Assembly: GCA_002049455.2 (NCBI GenBank)
Contig: KV918810.1
Span: forward strand, 186,001 to 250,000
Reading direction: 5' to 3'
From: Porphyra umbilicalis
Taxonomy: Eukaryota > Rhodophyta > Bangiophyceae > Bangiales > Bangiaceae
DNA: 64,000 nucleotides
This document shows positions 44,088 to 54,654 of the stretch, in pieces. The notes beneath the pieces were generated by a model. The model made no database searches, was not told the DNA's origin, and saw only the letters and a list, made by a program, of their open reading frames with translations. How positions within the stretch are numbered: position 1 is the first letter of the stretch; each line of letters starts with the position of its first letter. Position numbers and translations under genes: made by a program.

Positions 44088-44491
44088 TCATCTGCGAGTC
44101 AAACCGTTTGACTCGCAAGCGCGCAGGAGGGAGGGAGGACGGAGAGAGCTCGGTGAAGGCCGGCATCAATCAGAATCCTCCAATCAAAACTCGCCGTGCA
44201 AAAAAGCCGCGGGATTGAACTCGGGTCGCCCATCTCAGCACCCTCGGGGCCCGGCTCCGGCGCTCCGCGCCTACGCTCGGGCCCCGAGGGTGCCTCGCTG
44301 ACACTGCGTTTTTCGCCGCAGTGCTCGCTACCAAATTTATATAGAAAGATGACCCGTGCATTCCAGGACATGTGATTGGTTGGAACGCGCGAGATCCACC
44401 AATGAGAGACCCGCGCAACGCTAGCATCGCGCCGTCGATGTGAGGAGGCCTCACAGGCCTCGGTGAAGTAAAATTTTGACTCGCAGATGGG
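44088..44491. repeat. Inverted-end element with strong internal hairpin
   Basis: CATCTGCGAGTCAAA near the left edge is inverted as TTTGACTCGCAGATG at the right edge. The left end carries an extra palindrome (TGCGAGTCAAAC / GTTTGACTCGCA). Inside, GCACCCTCGGGGCCCG and its exact complement at about 44238-44294 make a 16-bp-stem hairpin. The adjoining minus-strand sequence GACCCGAGTTCAATCCC resembles a Pol III B box, with an A-box-like TGGTAGCGAGCA upstream. This could be a MITE or a tRNA-derived SINE remnant. A functional tRNA is not supported. Confidence 0.45.
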
Positions 44492-45443
44492 ATGGTCGGT
44501 TCCTACATGCAAAATCCACCGCGGAGGATCGTTCTCTTTTGCACACGCAACCCGTGCGTGCGACATCGCCGTCGCCCACGGAACGGAATCCAAGCAAAAC
44601 ACCTCTCCTTGGATGGCGAAAACCTGCGAATCCGCACCTGGCGGTGAGGCACCGACTGCGTCGAGTCGGGCATGGCCCACCCCCCCCCGCGCGGACCACT
44701 GCCAGACACCCACCAGATACGCCACGTCCGCTGCCGCCACCCCGCTCCAGCCGCCGCCCCCCGCCACGCCCGCGGCCACCCTCCACCCGCGCGCCTTTCA
44801 CCTGCGTGGGAGCGTGGGCAGGTCACGCCATGCTACTGTGCAGCCAGAGGGAGCCCACCACGGTCGCTGCGGGACGGCCATCACCGTGTCACCCGGGTCA
44901 CCGCACCGGCCGGCTCGCCACCTCTTCCACCGCTGACGCCGACCTAGCCGCGGGCGGTCGCCCCTCGTCGGCGGCCCTGACAGTGGCGTTTGTGGGTGGT
45001 GCCGCCGCGGCCGCTGCCGCAGCGGCTGCCACTGCGCCTCCCCGTCGAACGTGGCTGGTCCGCTCGACTTTGGTCGTCCCTTTTGCTCCCGCCCTGCCCG
45101 TTTTGGCTGGTGGCGCGTTCATCGGCCGGCAAGGACCGTGCGTGTCACCCCCGCCCTACCTTGGAAACGGCGTGACCCGCTGGGCCCATAAGCGGCCGCG
45201 TCCACCGCTGGTTTGCCCCGTAGTGGCAACGACACCGTCCCCCCCCCCCCCCCCCCGGCGATTCCGCCGCCGCCGCCGCCGAAGCCCCCTCGGCAGTTGC
45301 CGTCCAAGGCCACGACGGAAGGAGGTACCGGTGGCAACGGCCAGCCGACCAATTCCCCAAACCCGCCGCCGACGCCCGCCCCTAACGCATCCGTGGTGAT
45401 ATCAACGACAGCCGCCGGGGGCGGCGACGGCGGTGCCGGCATT
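44492..45443. other. Intergenic region upstream of the MFS gene
   Basis: GC-rich DNA with many stop-free frames; a run of about 17 C occurs near 45241. No gene is assigned. It should contain the MFS gene promoter. Confidence 0.4.
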
Positions 45444-47024
45444 ATGATGTCCGTGGAGGAGCACGGGCGGCGTCGGTGGCGTATGGTCGCTGCCGCTTCG
45501 CTCGTGCACGCCCTCCACGCGGCGGCAGTGTACTTGGCGCCCGCCACGCTGCTCTCCCCAATGCGTGCCGATCTTGGGTTATCCGTGTCGGAAATCGCGC
45601 TGCCGCTTGTCGTGTACCGGTTGGTCAATGCAGTGCTGCTCGTGCCGGCCGGGGCGGTGCTTGACCGCTCCCGACCAGACGTGATTCTCCGTGCGAGCGT
45701 TGTGGCGGCGGCGGTGCTCGGGTTGGCGCTCCCGTTTTGTTCCAACCTGCCGCAGCTGCTTGTGCTGCAGTCCTTGTTTGCTGTGACTAAGCTGTTTGGT
45801 GGCCTGACCGCCATGCTGCTGCTCATCAGCCGCTCGTTTGGGGACCGCCCGGGGATGGGGACCGCCACGTCTGTGCTGTTGGCAGGCTACTCGTTTGCGG
45901 GCTTCCTTGCACCGACGCTCGTCGGTAGCCTGTGCGCCGTGTTTGGGTGGCGCGTCGCGTCAGGGGCGATGAGCGTTCTATTTTTGGTCGTTGGTGTGCC
46001 GCTGACAATGGTGTTTTTGCGTGACCTGCCGCCGCTGCCGCTGGGCGAGGACGAAGCCGCGCCGTCTGCGACCGCCGCCACCACTTCAGCGTCTGCATCC
46101 AACGGGTCCTTGACCACTGGTGGGGACCGGAGGAATCGTGCGAGTGGCGGGGACATCACTCGCCGCGGTGGCGGTGCTGCCAAGGCCATCGAAGGCATCG
46201 AGGGCACGTCCCCAGCGTCCGTTTCGATTGACCGCCTGACGCGCCCCGACTCGACGGGCTCCCTCGTTTCGACGACCTCAGCGGCGCCGGGCAACGGCAC
46301 GGTGACGGCGTCTGGGGAGAGCGCTGTTGACCCACCAGAGGCTACAGACGCGCCCGACGCTGGGCGGCTGCTGACGCCCGCTTACCTCGCGCTGCTAACT
46401 GTGGTGGCGTCCCTCTCCTTCTCCATGCACGTGGTGTTGGACCACTTACTCGTGTTTTTGCGTGAGGACTTCGGTGGCGGCGGCCTGCACCTCGACGTTG
46501 CCGCTCGCTACCTGTCGGCGCTTAACTTGGGGGCGCTATTCACCAAGCTGGCGGTTGGCCCGCTGGCGGACCGATACGACAAGGGCCTCCTCATGGCGGC
46601 CTTTGGGGTGCTTGGCTGCATTGCATCCGTGTTCCTCTTTGACTGGATGGGTGGCGCGCTGGTGTTGACGTCGAGCACCACCCAGGTGGCGGCCTTTGTC
46701 GGGCTGTATGCGGTTGCGTACGCGGGCGTCTTTAGCCTGTCGACGGCGGCGTTGCAGGACTTTGGGGCGACCGGCCTCGGTTTGCGGTGCAACCTCAACC
46801 TCGTCGCGCTCTTTGCTTCTGGCTCCGTCGGATCGTATGTGGCGGGCACTCTCCGCACCCAGTTTGGCACGTACGTGTGGGCGTTTGTGGCGGCAGGCTC
46901 CTCGTGGGTGGGTGTCGTTGGCGCGGCGCTTGCCTACGCGGCCGCGCAGCGGGTGGCCGCAGGCCGGGGAGGGTACCAAAAGCTACCCGCAGGTGCCAGT
47001 CAAGAGGACGGGCGCACGCGGTGA
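45444..47024 (+). CDS. Major facilitator superfamily transporter, monocarboxylate-porter-like
   Basis: An intronless 526-aa protein; the start at MMSVEEHGRRRW is chosen because membrane segments begin right after it. There are roughly six hydrophobic segments before residue 190, including LVHALHAAAVYLAPATLLSP and AILRASVVAAAVLGLALPF-like helices. A 120-residue Ser/Thr/Gly-rich loop (about 200-310) is followed by six more segments. LADRYDKG matches the MFS loop between helices 8 and 9, and an acidic/basic DRSRPD lies between 2 and 3. The split-six layout with a long central loop is typical of MFS carriers. The substrate cannot be told; monocarboxylate or organic anion transport is the closest resemblance. 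Confidence 0.75.
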   Translation: MMSVEEHGRRRWRMVAAASLVHALHAAAVYLAPATLLSPMRADLGLSVSEIALPLVVYRLVNAVLLVPAGAVLDRSRPDVILRASVVAAAVLGLALPFCSNLPQLLVLQSLFAVTKLFGGLTAMLLLISRSFGDRPGMGTATSVLLAGYSFAGFLAPTLVGSLCAVFGWRVASGAMSVLFLVVGVPLTMVFLRDLPPLPLGEDEAAPSATAATTSASASNGSLTTGGDRRNRASGGDITRRGGGAAKAIEGIEGTSPASVSIDRLTRPDSTGSLVSTTSAAPGNGTVTASGESAVDPPEATDAPDAGRLLTPAYLALLTVVASLSFSMHVVLDHLLVFLREDFGGGGLHLDVAARYLSALNLGALFTKLAVGPLADRYDKGLLMAAFGVLGCIASVFLFDWMGGALVLTSSTTQVAAFVGLYAVAYAGVFSLSTAALQDFGATGLGLRCNLNLVALFASGSVGSYVAGTLRTQFGTYVWAFVAAGSSWVGVVGAALAYAAAQRVAAGRGGYQKLPAGASQEDGRTR

Positions 47025-49055
47025 GAGGCGCGTCAGCATGCACGATGCGCCGGCGTGGTGGGCTAGTGGGATGGAGGTGTGAGTGCGTGAGGGCAGGGGG
47101 CACCCACGCTGCTTTTCCTTTTTTATGGTCTCGGAAGAAAAGCTCATTGATTCACTCCACACGGCGGGTCCGTGTTGCGTTTCTCAAGCAGTGGTGGGTA
47201 GCCTCGACACATTCAAGACGTGCCCGTGTTGTATTTTTCTCGCCCTCCTTCTCGAAACCCCTCGCTAACGCTGTGGAGTGACCTTTCTGCGGTCGGAAGG
47301 GGTGCGTTGCCAGTGCAACTCAAGTCACTCTGGACACTCAAGGACCGCGTCTGCCGTTTGGCCTTGTTCCCACCACCAGAACAGGACCGCGGCATCGTCT
47401 CGGTCCCGCGGGGTAGCGAGGCAAGTGCGCGTGCGTCGGTCTCAGAGTCGGCCAGAGTAGAGACGGCATCCCACAAGGGTGAAACAAAGAGTGTGCAACG
47501 CCCCCCTCCCCCCCACACGCGGCGACAGGCCAGACGACGCGCACGGGCGCCGGCCGGCGGGCTGTCGACAGCCAACGGCGTCCCCTCCACGCCCGTACTG
47601 GGTGCGGCGCGCCCGCCGCCGGCGGCGCCACCCCGACCCGCGCCGGCGGCTGGTCGTGACGCTGCCGGCCGCGGCGGCGCGCGCCGCCCCGCCGCCCATG
47701 CAAACCGCGCTCACCGCCGCCGCAGCAGCCGCGCGCGGCCCGCAGCTGGGGTGAGGGGGAGGATGGGGCGCGCCCGGCCGACGCCACGGTGGCGGCGCGC
47801 GCCGACGCGTCCGCGGTGCCGTGCCACCGACGGCACCGGCAGCCGCACGGGACCGCATGCGCGGTTGCGCCGCGCCGCCGCGCCGCGGCCCAACGGTGGC
47901 GGTGACGGCGGCGCCGTCCTTGTAGACCGCCAGCCGTGGCGGTGGTGCGGCGGTGGTGTGGCCGTGACGGCGTTGGCGACGGCCTCCGCCACGGTGGGGG
48001 GGGCCACCCCACCGCGCCGGCAACGGTAAGGACCCCCCCGCCCATGGTCAACACGCGTGTGCCCCACGGCGAGGAGGCCTGGCGGCGGGCCGCCCCGCCG
48101 CAATGCACGCGGCACGAGCGGCGCGCCGCTCGGCCGCGGCGGCGCGCGCTGCCACCCCCGCGGCCCCGCCCGGCGGGGCGCCCGCCACCGCCGCCCGCCG
48201 CGTAAGCGGCGACCGTCGATGCGCACGGGGAGCGGCGCCGCCGCCGCCGCCGCGTCGGGAGCCGCCGCGTCGTTGGCCATCACGCCGGCGGCGGGGAGGG
48301 CGTCCCCGCCGCCGACCGCCGCGGCACCTGGCAGGCGTCGCGCCCGCCGGGTCACCCACCCCGCGTAGACGCCGCCGCCATGGCCAGAGTCGAGGGCGCT
48401 CGCGCCGCCCGCGGGGGTGGACGCCAGACCACCTCGGCCGCCGCGGTGCCGCCGGGGAGGCCGGCGTCGGCAGCCGCCGCCGCGCCCGCGCCGTCGCCTG
48501 CGGCGGCCGCCGTTGAGGGTGACGCGTGCGTCTGTGGCCACGGGGGGTGGCCTCGGCCGGGCAACGGCATTGGCGAGCGGCCGCCCGGAAGCGTGCAGGG
48601 CGTCGCCGACGGGTAGCCGTTCATCGGGGGGAGCACCCCACACCCGCGGCGGCCGCCGTCGCCGCAGGCCGCGCGTCCGACTGGGTGCTCCCGTCGCCCC
48701 CCGGCGTACGCCGGACAGACGCGCGTCTGCCCGACCACACTCCCGAGACGGCTTTGCTCCCACGCGCTGCAGAGACGAGAAGAGACACCTGCGGGTGAAA
48801 CACTTGAATTGCGTACGGTGAAGATCAAGTATACTTTTCACTCATCGGCTGTCGAGATTGCCCCATCCCACCCTCCACGGCCACGCTGCAGCCATCCATG
48901 TGCCCATCGCCCGTGCGCCGCGGCACTCTCCACCCTCTTTGTTCTGGGACGGTCGCCTACCCCCCGGTCGGCGGCGACGCACTTGCGCTGGTTGCCACCG
49001 TCAAGGTCCCCCTCTCTACCCTTTCGTCTCCCTCTGCTCGTCACCAGATATCGTG
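47025..49055. other. 2-kb GC-rich intergenic region
   Basis: Almost free of stops in several frames from 47,400 to 48,830, so a frameshifted minus-strand gene cannot be excluded, but no domain or coherent product is visible. The last 200 bp include an AT-richer stretch (AAGATCAAGTATACTTTTC near 48,822) that may belong to the promoter of the next gene. Confidence 0.4.
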
Positions 49056-51348
49056 ATGGCGGCCTTTGCGGGCCTGGCGCCGGCCCTGCCGCTGCGGCCG
49101 CGTCGGGTGGTGGCGGCCACTCGCCGACCTGCCGTCGGCTCCGCCGTCCGCCGCCAGTGGATGGCTGCCGCCGCGGGGGGCCCGTATGGAACGCCATTCA
49201 CGAGCCTTTCTGATGCCTCCCCTGTCGTGCCGCTCGGCGCCACCCCGGCGGTGCCACTGGACGCAACGCCCGCCGTCCCGCTGGTCGTCCCTGTCGTCCC
49301 GGTCGTGGCGCCCGGCCCCGCAGAGCCCTTCCCGACGCCCGTCATGGAGCCGCTTGGGACGCCCTTGGCAGCTGATAAACGGGTTGTGGTTGTTGGCGCG
49401 GGGTGGGCGGGGCTCGGCGCCGCCCACGCGCTGGTCAAGGCCGGCCACGACGTGACGCTGGTGGACGCGGCCGACAGCGTTGGGGGGCTCGTGGCCGGCT
49501 GGCGGACGGCCAAGGGGAACAAACCAGTGGAGGTTGGGGTATGTTTCACGAGTCCTGGCTTGGAGCAGAACAGTGGACTAGTGGGGGGTGCCGTTGGGGG
49601 TCATTGTCTGCTCGCCCTTGCCTGCCGCCGCTCTGTTTGCACCTGCCTTTTGGTTACTAGCAAGCGCGCTACTGACTGGATGCATTTCTCTTGTGTTGGG
49701 AACCCTCCGTTGACACGACTGCGCGCTGCTTGCCTGCTTGTCGTCCCCTTTTCTTTTGCCGCGTGGACCACACAGATCCACGGATTTTGGCGTCCATACG
49801 AGAACATCTTCTCCCTCGTCAAGGAGCTTGGCATCACCGACGCGTTCACGCCATGGACGAAGTCGGCGCAGTGGTCGCCGGCGGGTCTCGAAACCGAGTC
49901 CCCCATCTTTGCCGAGGAGCCGCGGTTGCCAACGCCGCTGGGCACCTTCGTCTACACCAAGTTTGCACGCCTACCACTCGCCCACCGCTTGACCGCTCTG
50001 CCGCTGCTGGGGGTGGTGGCTGACTTTGACCCGCGGCGGCTGGAAGACTGGAAGCGGTACGACAACATGACCGCGCGGGAGCTGTTTGCCAATCACGGCG
50101 TGTCGGAGCGTCTGTACAAGGAGGCGTTTGAGCCGATGCTGCTCGTAGGCCTCTTTGCGCCAGGCGAGGAGTGCTCAGCCGCGGCGGCTATGGGCATGCT
50201 ACTGTACGTTGAGCCTGGTGCGGGTACTGCTGAGGATGTTCGGGGTGATGGTCCGTTTGGGGGGTGCGGGGCGCCAGTAGCGGTGGTTCCGCGTGCGTGC
50301 CAGTGACGGTGACTTGACGCGACTGACACTTTGGTTGTTCACTCGCGGTTTTCTGCATTTTTTTTCTGCTGGTACGCCCGCGCTATGCGCGGCCTCCCCC
50401 TATGGGTGCGATAGGTACTTCATCCTCAACCACCAGGGCGATTTTGACGTCGTATGGGGGCGTGGCACGGTCGGCGCACGCATATTCAACCCGCTGGTCC
50501 AGTCCATTGAGGCGGGTGGCGGGAAGGTCCGCTGCGCCACCCGCGTCAAGGACGTGGAGACGGAGGGTGGCCGCGCCACCGGGGTGGTTGTTACGGACAA
50601 GTCGGGCGGTGGGGAAGAGACGCTCCCCGCCGACGCGGTCGTGTTTGCCGTCGGCATCTCTGGGATGCAGGGCATCGTGCGGGGCAGCCAGACGCTGGGC
50701 TCCCGCAAGGAGTTTGCGGCCGTATCCAACCTCGGCGCTGTCGACGTGCTCGCCGTGCGCCTGTACCTCGACCGCAAGGTGAACATTGGCGCTGCCAGCA
50801 ACGCGGCGTTTGGCTTTGACAACACCACCGGCTGGACCTTCTTTGACCTCAACCGGCTCCACGATGAGCACGCCAACGAGCCGACGACGGTGTTGGAGGC
50901 GGACTTTTATCACGCCAACCAGCTGCTCGTCATGTCGGACGAGGACATTGTGGCCAAGGTGCAAGCCGACATTGGTGCTTGTGTGCCCGCTGTACGAGAC
51001 GCCAACGTGATCGACTACAGTGTGGTGCGCGTGCCACGTGGTGTCACGCACTTCCGCCCGGGGAGCTTCCAACACTTCCTTCGAACCAAGACGTCCTTCC
51101 CCAACGTCTTTGCAAGTGGTGACTGGATCGTGACGGAGCATGGGAGTTTCTCCCAGGAAAAGGCGCTCGTCACGGGCTACGAGGCGGCCATTGCTGTGAT
51201 GGACGAGCTCGGCACGGCGCCGGGCGGCGTCGGCCACCCGACCATCATCCCGGTGGAGGAGGACGAGCCGCACGTTGCGGCGGCGAGGAGGGCCGTGCGC
51301 GCCGGCCGGGGTGTGCTTGACGCGCTGCTGCCCAAGGTTTGGCTGTAG
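49056..51348 (+). CDS. Plastid-targeted FAD-dependent oxidoreductase, phytoene-desaturase/amine-oxidase family, three exons
   Basis: Exons 49056-49538, 49776-50203 and 50415-51348 encode 614 aa. The first about 100 residues are Arg/Ala/Val-rich, like a plastid transit peptide. The Rossmann motif VVVVGAGWAGLGAAHAL and ADSVGGLVAGW bind FAD. GIHGFWRPYENIFSLVKELG corresponds to the GLHxFFGxYxN block of phytoene and zeta-carotene desaturases, and the C-terminus has FASGDWIVTEHGSFSQEKALVTGYEAA. It probably oxidises a polyene or other lipid in the plastid. It looks like a paralogue and not canonical PDS or ZDS, so no symbol is given. Intron 1 (GTATGT, 237 bp) has no in-frame stop; intron 2 (GTACGT...GATAG, 211 bp) restores MLLYFILNHQ. 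Confidence 0.85.
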
Positions 51349-51869
51349 CGCGTGCGTGCGCACGGCTGGTGTGTTCCAGCAACGGCGATTACGGCGAGGG
51401 TGATCCGGAAAGGGCAGAGTGGGCGTGACACGTCGTCGGTGTGTGATGAAGGTGGCCGGCTCGGAGGCTCCATGTTTTCTTTGTATTTTTTTTCCTTCAA
51501 ACACGCCTGTGGCGTTCCTCCACCTCCACACGCCTATGGTCCGTCCCGAGCGACCTCGCCGCGCGGGCGGGAGTGCTCGCACCCCTCGGTATCGACCATC
51601 ACTTGCCCTTTTTCGCACGGTTCTTCCACACACCACCGTCTGTCACCCCGTTGGGAACCATCAGCGCCCAGGCCACCCAGCACCAGTGGAGCAACAGCAG
51701 CAGGCCACACCGGCGGTGCACACGTCAGTCGTCGAGCCAAGCGCCTCGCTGCCCCCACAAGGCGGACCAGGAGCGAGCCGCCGCCGCCTCACCGCCAAAC
51801 ACCACCGTGGGAGCTCCGCCGCGCGGCGCCGACGCACAAGCCACCATTGGGGCACGCCGTCCCCCCCCC
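51349..51869. other. 3' region and long C run
   Basis: No gene is assigned between the FAD oxidase stop and the small zinc-protein gene. It ends in a run of 26 C (51861-51886) that makes any frame through it unreliable. Confidence 0.4.
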
Positions 51870-52373
51870 CCCCCCCCCCCCCCCCCAACCCAAACGTACA
51901 GCGGTAGTGCGGGTGCGCCGCGTCCCCATCCACGACCCCCCCACTCACGCCCGCCCAACAGCGCCCACACACCATAACCCACCCCCCCCCCTCCTCAATG
52001 ACGCAGCGGATGCACATGTCGACGGCCCGTCGGCACACCACACACGTTTTACGGCGCGCGGCCGCCGCCGCGCCGCCGTCTGTGCCCGCCCGGGCGGCGC
52101 GCGCCGCCGCCTTGGCCGCCGCCTTGGCCGCCTTGCGGGCGTTGGGCGCCGCCGCCGCCACCGCCGCCGCCTCATCCACCCCCGCCGGTGCCGCCGTCGC
52201 CGCGTCGGCGGCGGGCGGGCCGAGGGCGGCGCCACCCGCGGCGGGGGTGGGTGCGGACGGTGCCGCCGCACCCGCCGCCGCCGCCGTTGCGCCGTCACCC
52301 GCAGGTCCCGCGGCCGCCACGGGCGGGCCGTGCGCCGGGCCGCCCCCCCCCGCGACTGGCCGTCGGCGCTCAT
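51870..52373 (-). CDS. Small zinc-binding protein, 3' end and one frame break uncertain
   Basis: From the ATG at 52373 (MSADGQSRGG), the frame reaches an alanine-rich stretch, a basic helix ([16 protein letters not shown]) and a cysteine domain: KTCVVCRRAVDMCIRCV, then WVMVCGRCW and DAAHPHYR. The pattern CX2CX6CX2C plus CGRC suggests zinc binding. To join start and domain, one extra G is needed in the 9-base run at 52343-52351. The C-terminal end is lost in the 26-C run. A donor-like GTACGT follows HPHYR, so an intron is possible. Function is unknown. Confidence 0.45.
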
Positions 52374-53028
52374 GGCGGCGGCGGCCCGGCGCCCCGCGGG
52401 AGCGCCTGCGCCCGCGGCGGGCGGCGGGCGGCGGGCGGCACCCGCGGCGGCGGCGGCGGGTGCGGTGGCGGCGGCGGTGGCGGCGGCACGGGCGGCCGCC
52501 CAGCGGCTGGCCGCCGCGCGGACGCGCAAGAGGGGCGGGACAAACAGGGTCGGCACGCTCGTGGCTACCGCGGGCATTGTCAGGGGAAAAGGGGGGGAGC
52601 GCCGGGGGGGGGGGGGGGGGGGAGGCGCTGCGCCGGGGGGGGCCCGCCATTGGCGCGCCAGACGGCCGCGTGGCCGCGGGGGCGGTGGAAGCACCGGATC
52701 AACGCGAGTGCGACGATTTTGGAAAAGGAGCGGCCACGCGCCGTCCGTCACGGGCGCGCCGACCGCCATCTGCAAAGCAGTCCCTGCAGTCCCGGTCGCG
52801 CCCGACCGCCGCACCCCCAGACGGCCATCCACCGCAACCCCGCGCCACCACCGCCCCACTGACCAAGGCCGGCTTTGTACCAGCGCTCCAGACCATGACG
52901 ACACACGGAAAGGACAAGGATGCAAGAAAACACACATGCCCGCAACCAAACTGCTAATGAAACGGGGGACGGCGCGCCCGCCCCCCACTCGCGTGCGCCA
53001 TGCGCCCCCCCCCCCCCACCGTCGACTC

Positions 53029-53627
53029 CTACCCACTCGCCCAAGGGGGGCCACACGGCGCCCCCGCCCTACCTCCCCCCACCCCCCCCCCCACACCCCA
53101 CCGCCGCACGACGCCCGGCACGAGCCCCCGCCGCACCAGCGCCCGCCGCTTCTCCACAAACCGCCCGTGGAGCGCCGACGGGCTCACGTCGGGGATCCAC
53201 GCTTCCGCCACCCCCACCGCCGCAAGGACGTCCATGTAGGGCGACGACGCGTTGGTGTCCCCGTCCATCACCCAAAACGTCAGCCGCGGGGCGTCGGCGA
53301 CGGCGGCGGCGGCGGTACCACCACCACCACCACCACCACCACCGACCTTGACGCCGACCCCCCCCCCGGCTGCACGTCGCCCAACGACGGGTCGTCCAAG
53401 GCACCCCCACCACGCGCGGCACGGCTCCCCGCCGACCGGGAGACGCTCGACGCAGACGCGTCCGAGGAGCAGGTGCTGCCGACATCACACACGCCGCGGC
53501 GTCGGTGCACCGCCGCGTAGGCCACCGACGCGTGGCGCACGACCACCGTGGCCGGGGCGACCGACACGCCGCCGAGCGCTTCGAGGGTGCTCAAGCTCCG
53601 CCCCGACGGAGCGCCGCCGCCACCGCC

Positions 53628-53659
<32 letters not shown>

Positions 53660-54654
53660 CGCCGCCGCCACCTGTCGCAGCCGCCAGCGACGCGCGGCCC
53701 GACGCGACCGTCGACGTTGTGGTCGACGACGATGCGGGCGACGACACGAGCGACGGGGCCGTTGCCAATGGGGGCGTTAGCGGCACCGCCGACAGCTCCT
53801 CGGCGGTCGGCGCGGCGAGCGCAAAGCCCGACGGCCGCAGGCGGTTGACCACCCCCCCGACCGCGTCGCGCAGCGCGTGTGGGGGTGGCCGCAGCGCGGC
53901 GGCGAGGCGGCTGCGCGTCAAGCCGAGGGCGCCCGCCACGGCCGCAGACGGGTCGCAAAACACCTCGCCGGGGAAGGGGGCGACCGCCTCCCAGGCGGCG
54001 AGCCACCGGGCCGCCGCCGCGGGGGGGGTGGGGGTGAGGAAGACAAGCCGCGCACGCGCAGAGTCGAGGGTCGGGCGCAGGCGGGAGTAGACGAGGGGGC
54101 GCGACTCGGTCGAGTAAGATCTGTGGGGGGGGGGGGGGGGGAGGAGCGGGGAAAGACGAGCAAGAAGCAGGGAACGTTGCAGCGGGAGCACGGAAAATCA
54201 AGAGCAGGATGTCAGGGACCGCTCAAGAAAAGCGACAACACGTCCCTCTCTCCTCGCCTCTGCCGCCTCGGCGGCAGCACCCAGCGGCTACCCCACCCGC
54301 CCCCGCTCCCAAGAACCCCCCCCACAACCCCCACGTACGTTGCGCTGCGACACAAAAAGACGAGGATGGTGCTACCGCCGTCGGCCGCCGCCGCCGCCAC
54401 GTCGGCCTTCCCCCCCCCCCATCCCGTCGTCGCCGTGGCGGTCGAGGCCGAAACAGGCTGCCGACGCGCACCGCTTCCCCCGCCGGCGTCCACACCGTCC
54501 GGTCCACCAACCCCGTCCAGTCGACGGTGCGGTTGAGGCGGGCGGCGGTCGCCGTCGGCGACGACGGCGAGGGGGGGTGGTGGGCAGACCAGGCGCCGCC
54601 GCGGCCGCCACCGCCGCCGCCACCGCCGGCCGGCGGCGGTTGGGCGCCGGTCAT
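53029..54654 (-). CDS. Thioredoxin-fold (AhpC/TSA-2-like) protein, two exons, two frame breaks
   Basis: Exon 1 is about 54654-54339 and exon 2 is 54120-53029. The 218-bp intron has GTACGT and CACAG and joins FLCRSA-T-SYSTESRPLVYSRL. The N-terminal part reads DRTVWTPAGEAVRVGSLF...STILVFLC. Exon 2 continues with ARARLVFLTP and FPGEVFCDPSAAVAGALGLT, the pattern of AhpC/TSA-2 (peroxiredoxin-like-2) proteins, although the usual CxxC is not seen. A second conserved-looking block, FWVMDGDTNASSPYMDVL, lies near the C-terminus. Frames change at C runs 54410-54420 and 53358-53367, each as if one base were missing. Start and stop are provisional. Confidence 0.45.

Noticed and set aside
44200-44350. tRNA gene on the minus strand
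   Set aside because: The TTCAATC loop is not flanked by a pairing T stem, and no acceptor stem can be formed; only a Pol III-like box remains.
51352-53520. 722-codon plus-strand open frame
   Set aside because: Low-complexity Arg/Pro/Ala sequence on the strand opposite two better-supported minus-strand genes; it is a by-product of GC-rich, stop-poor DNA.
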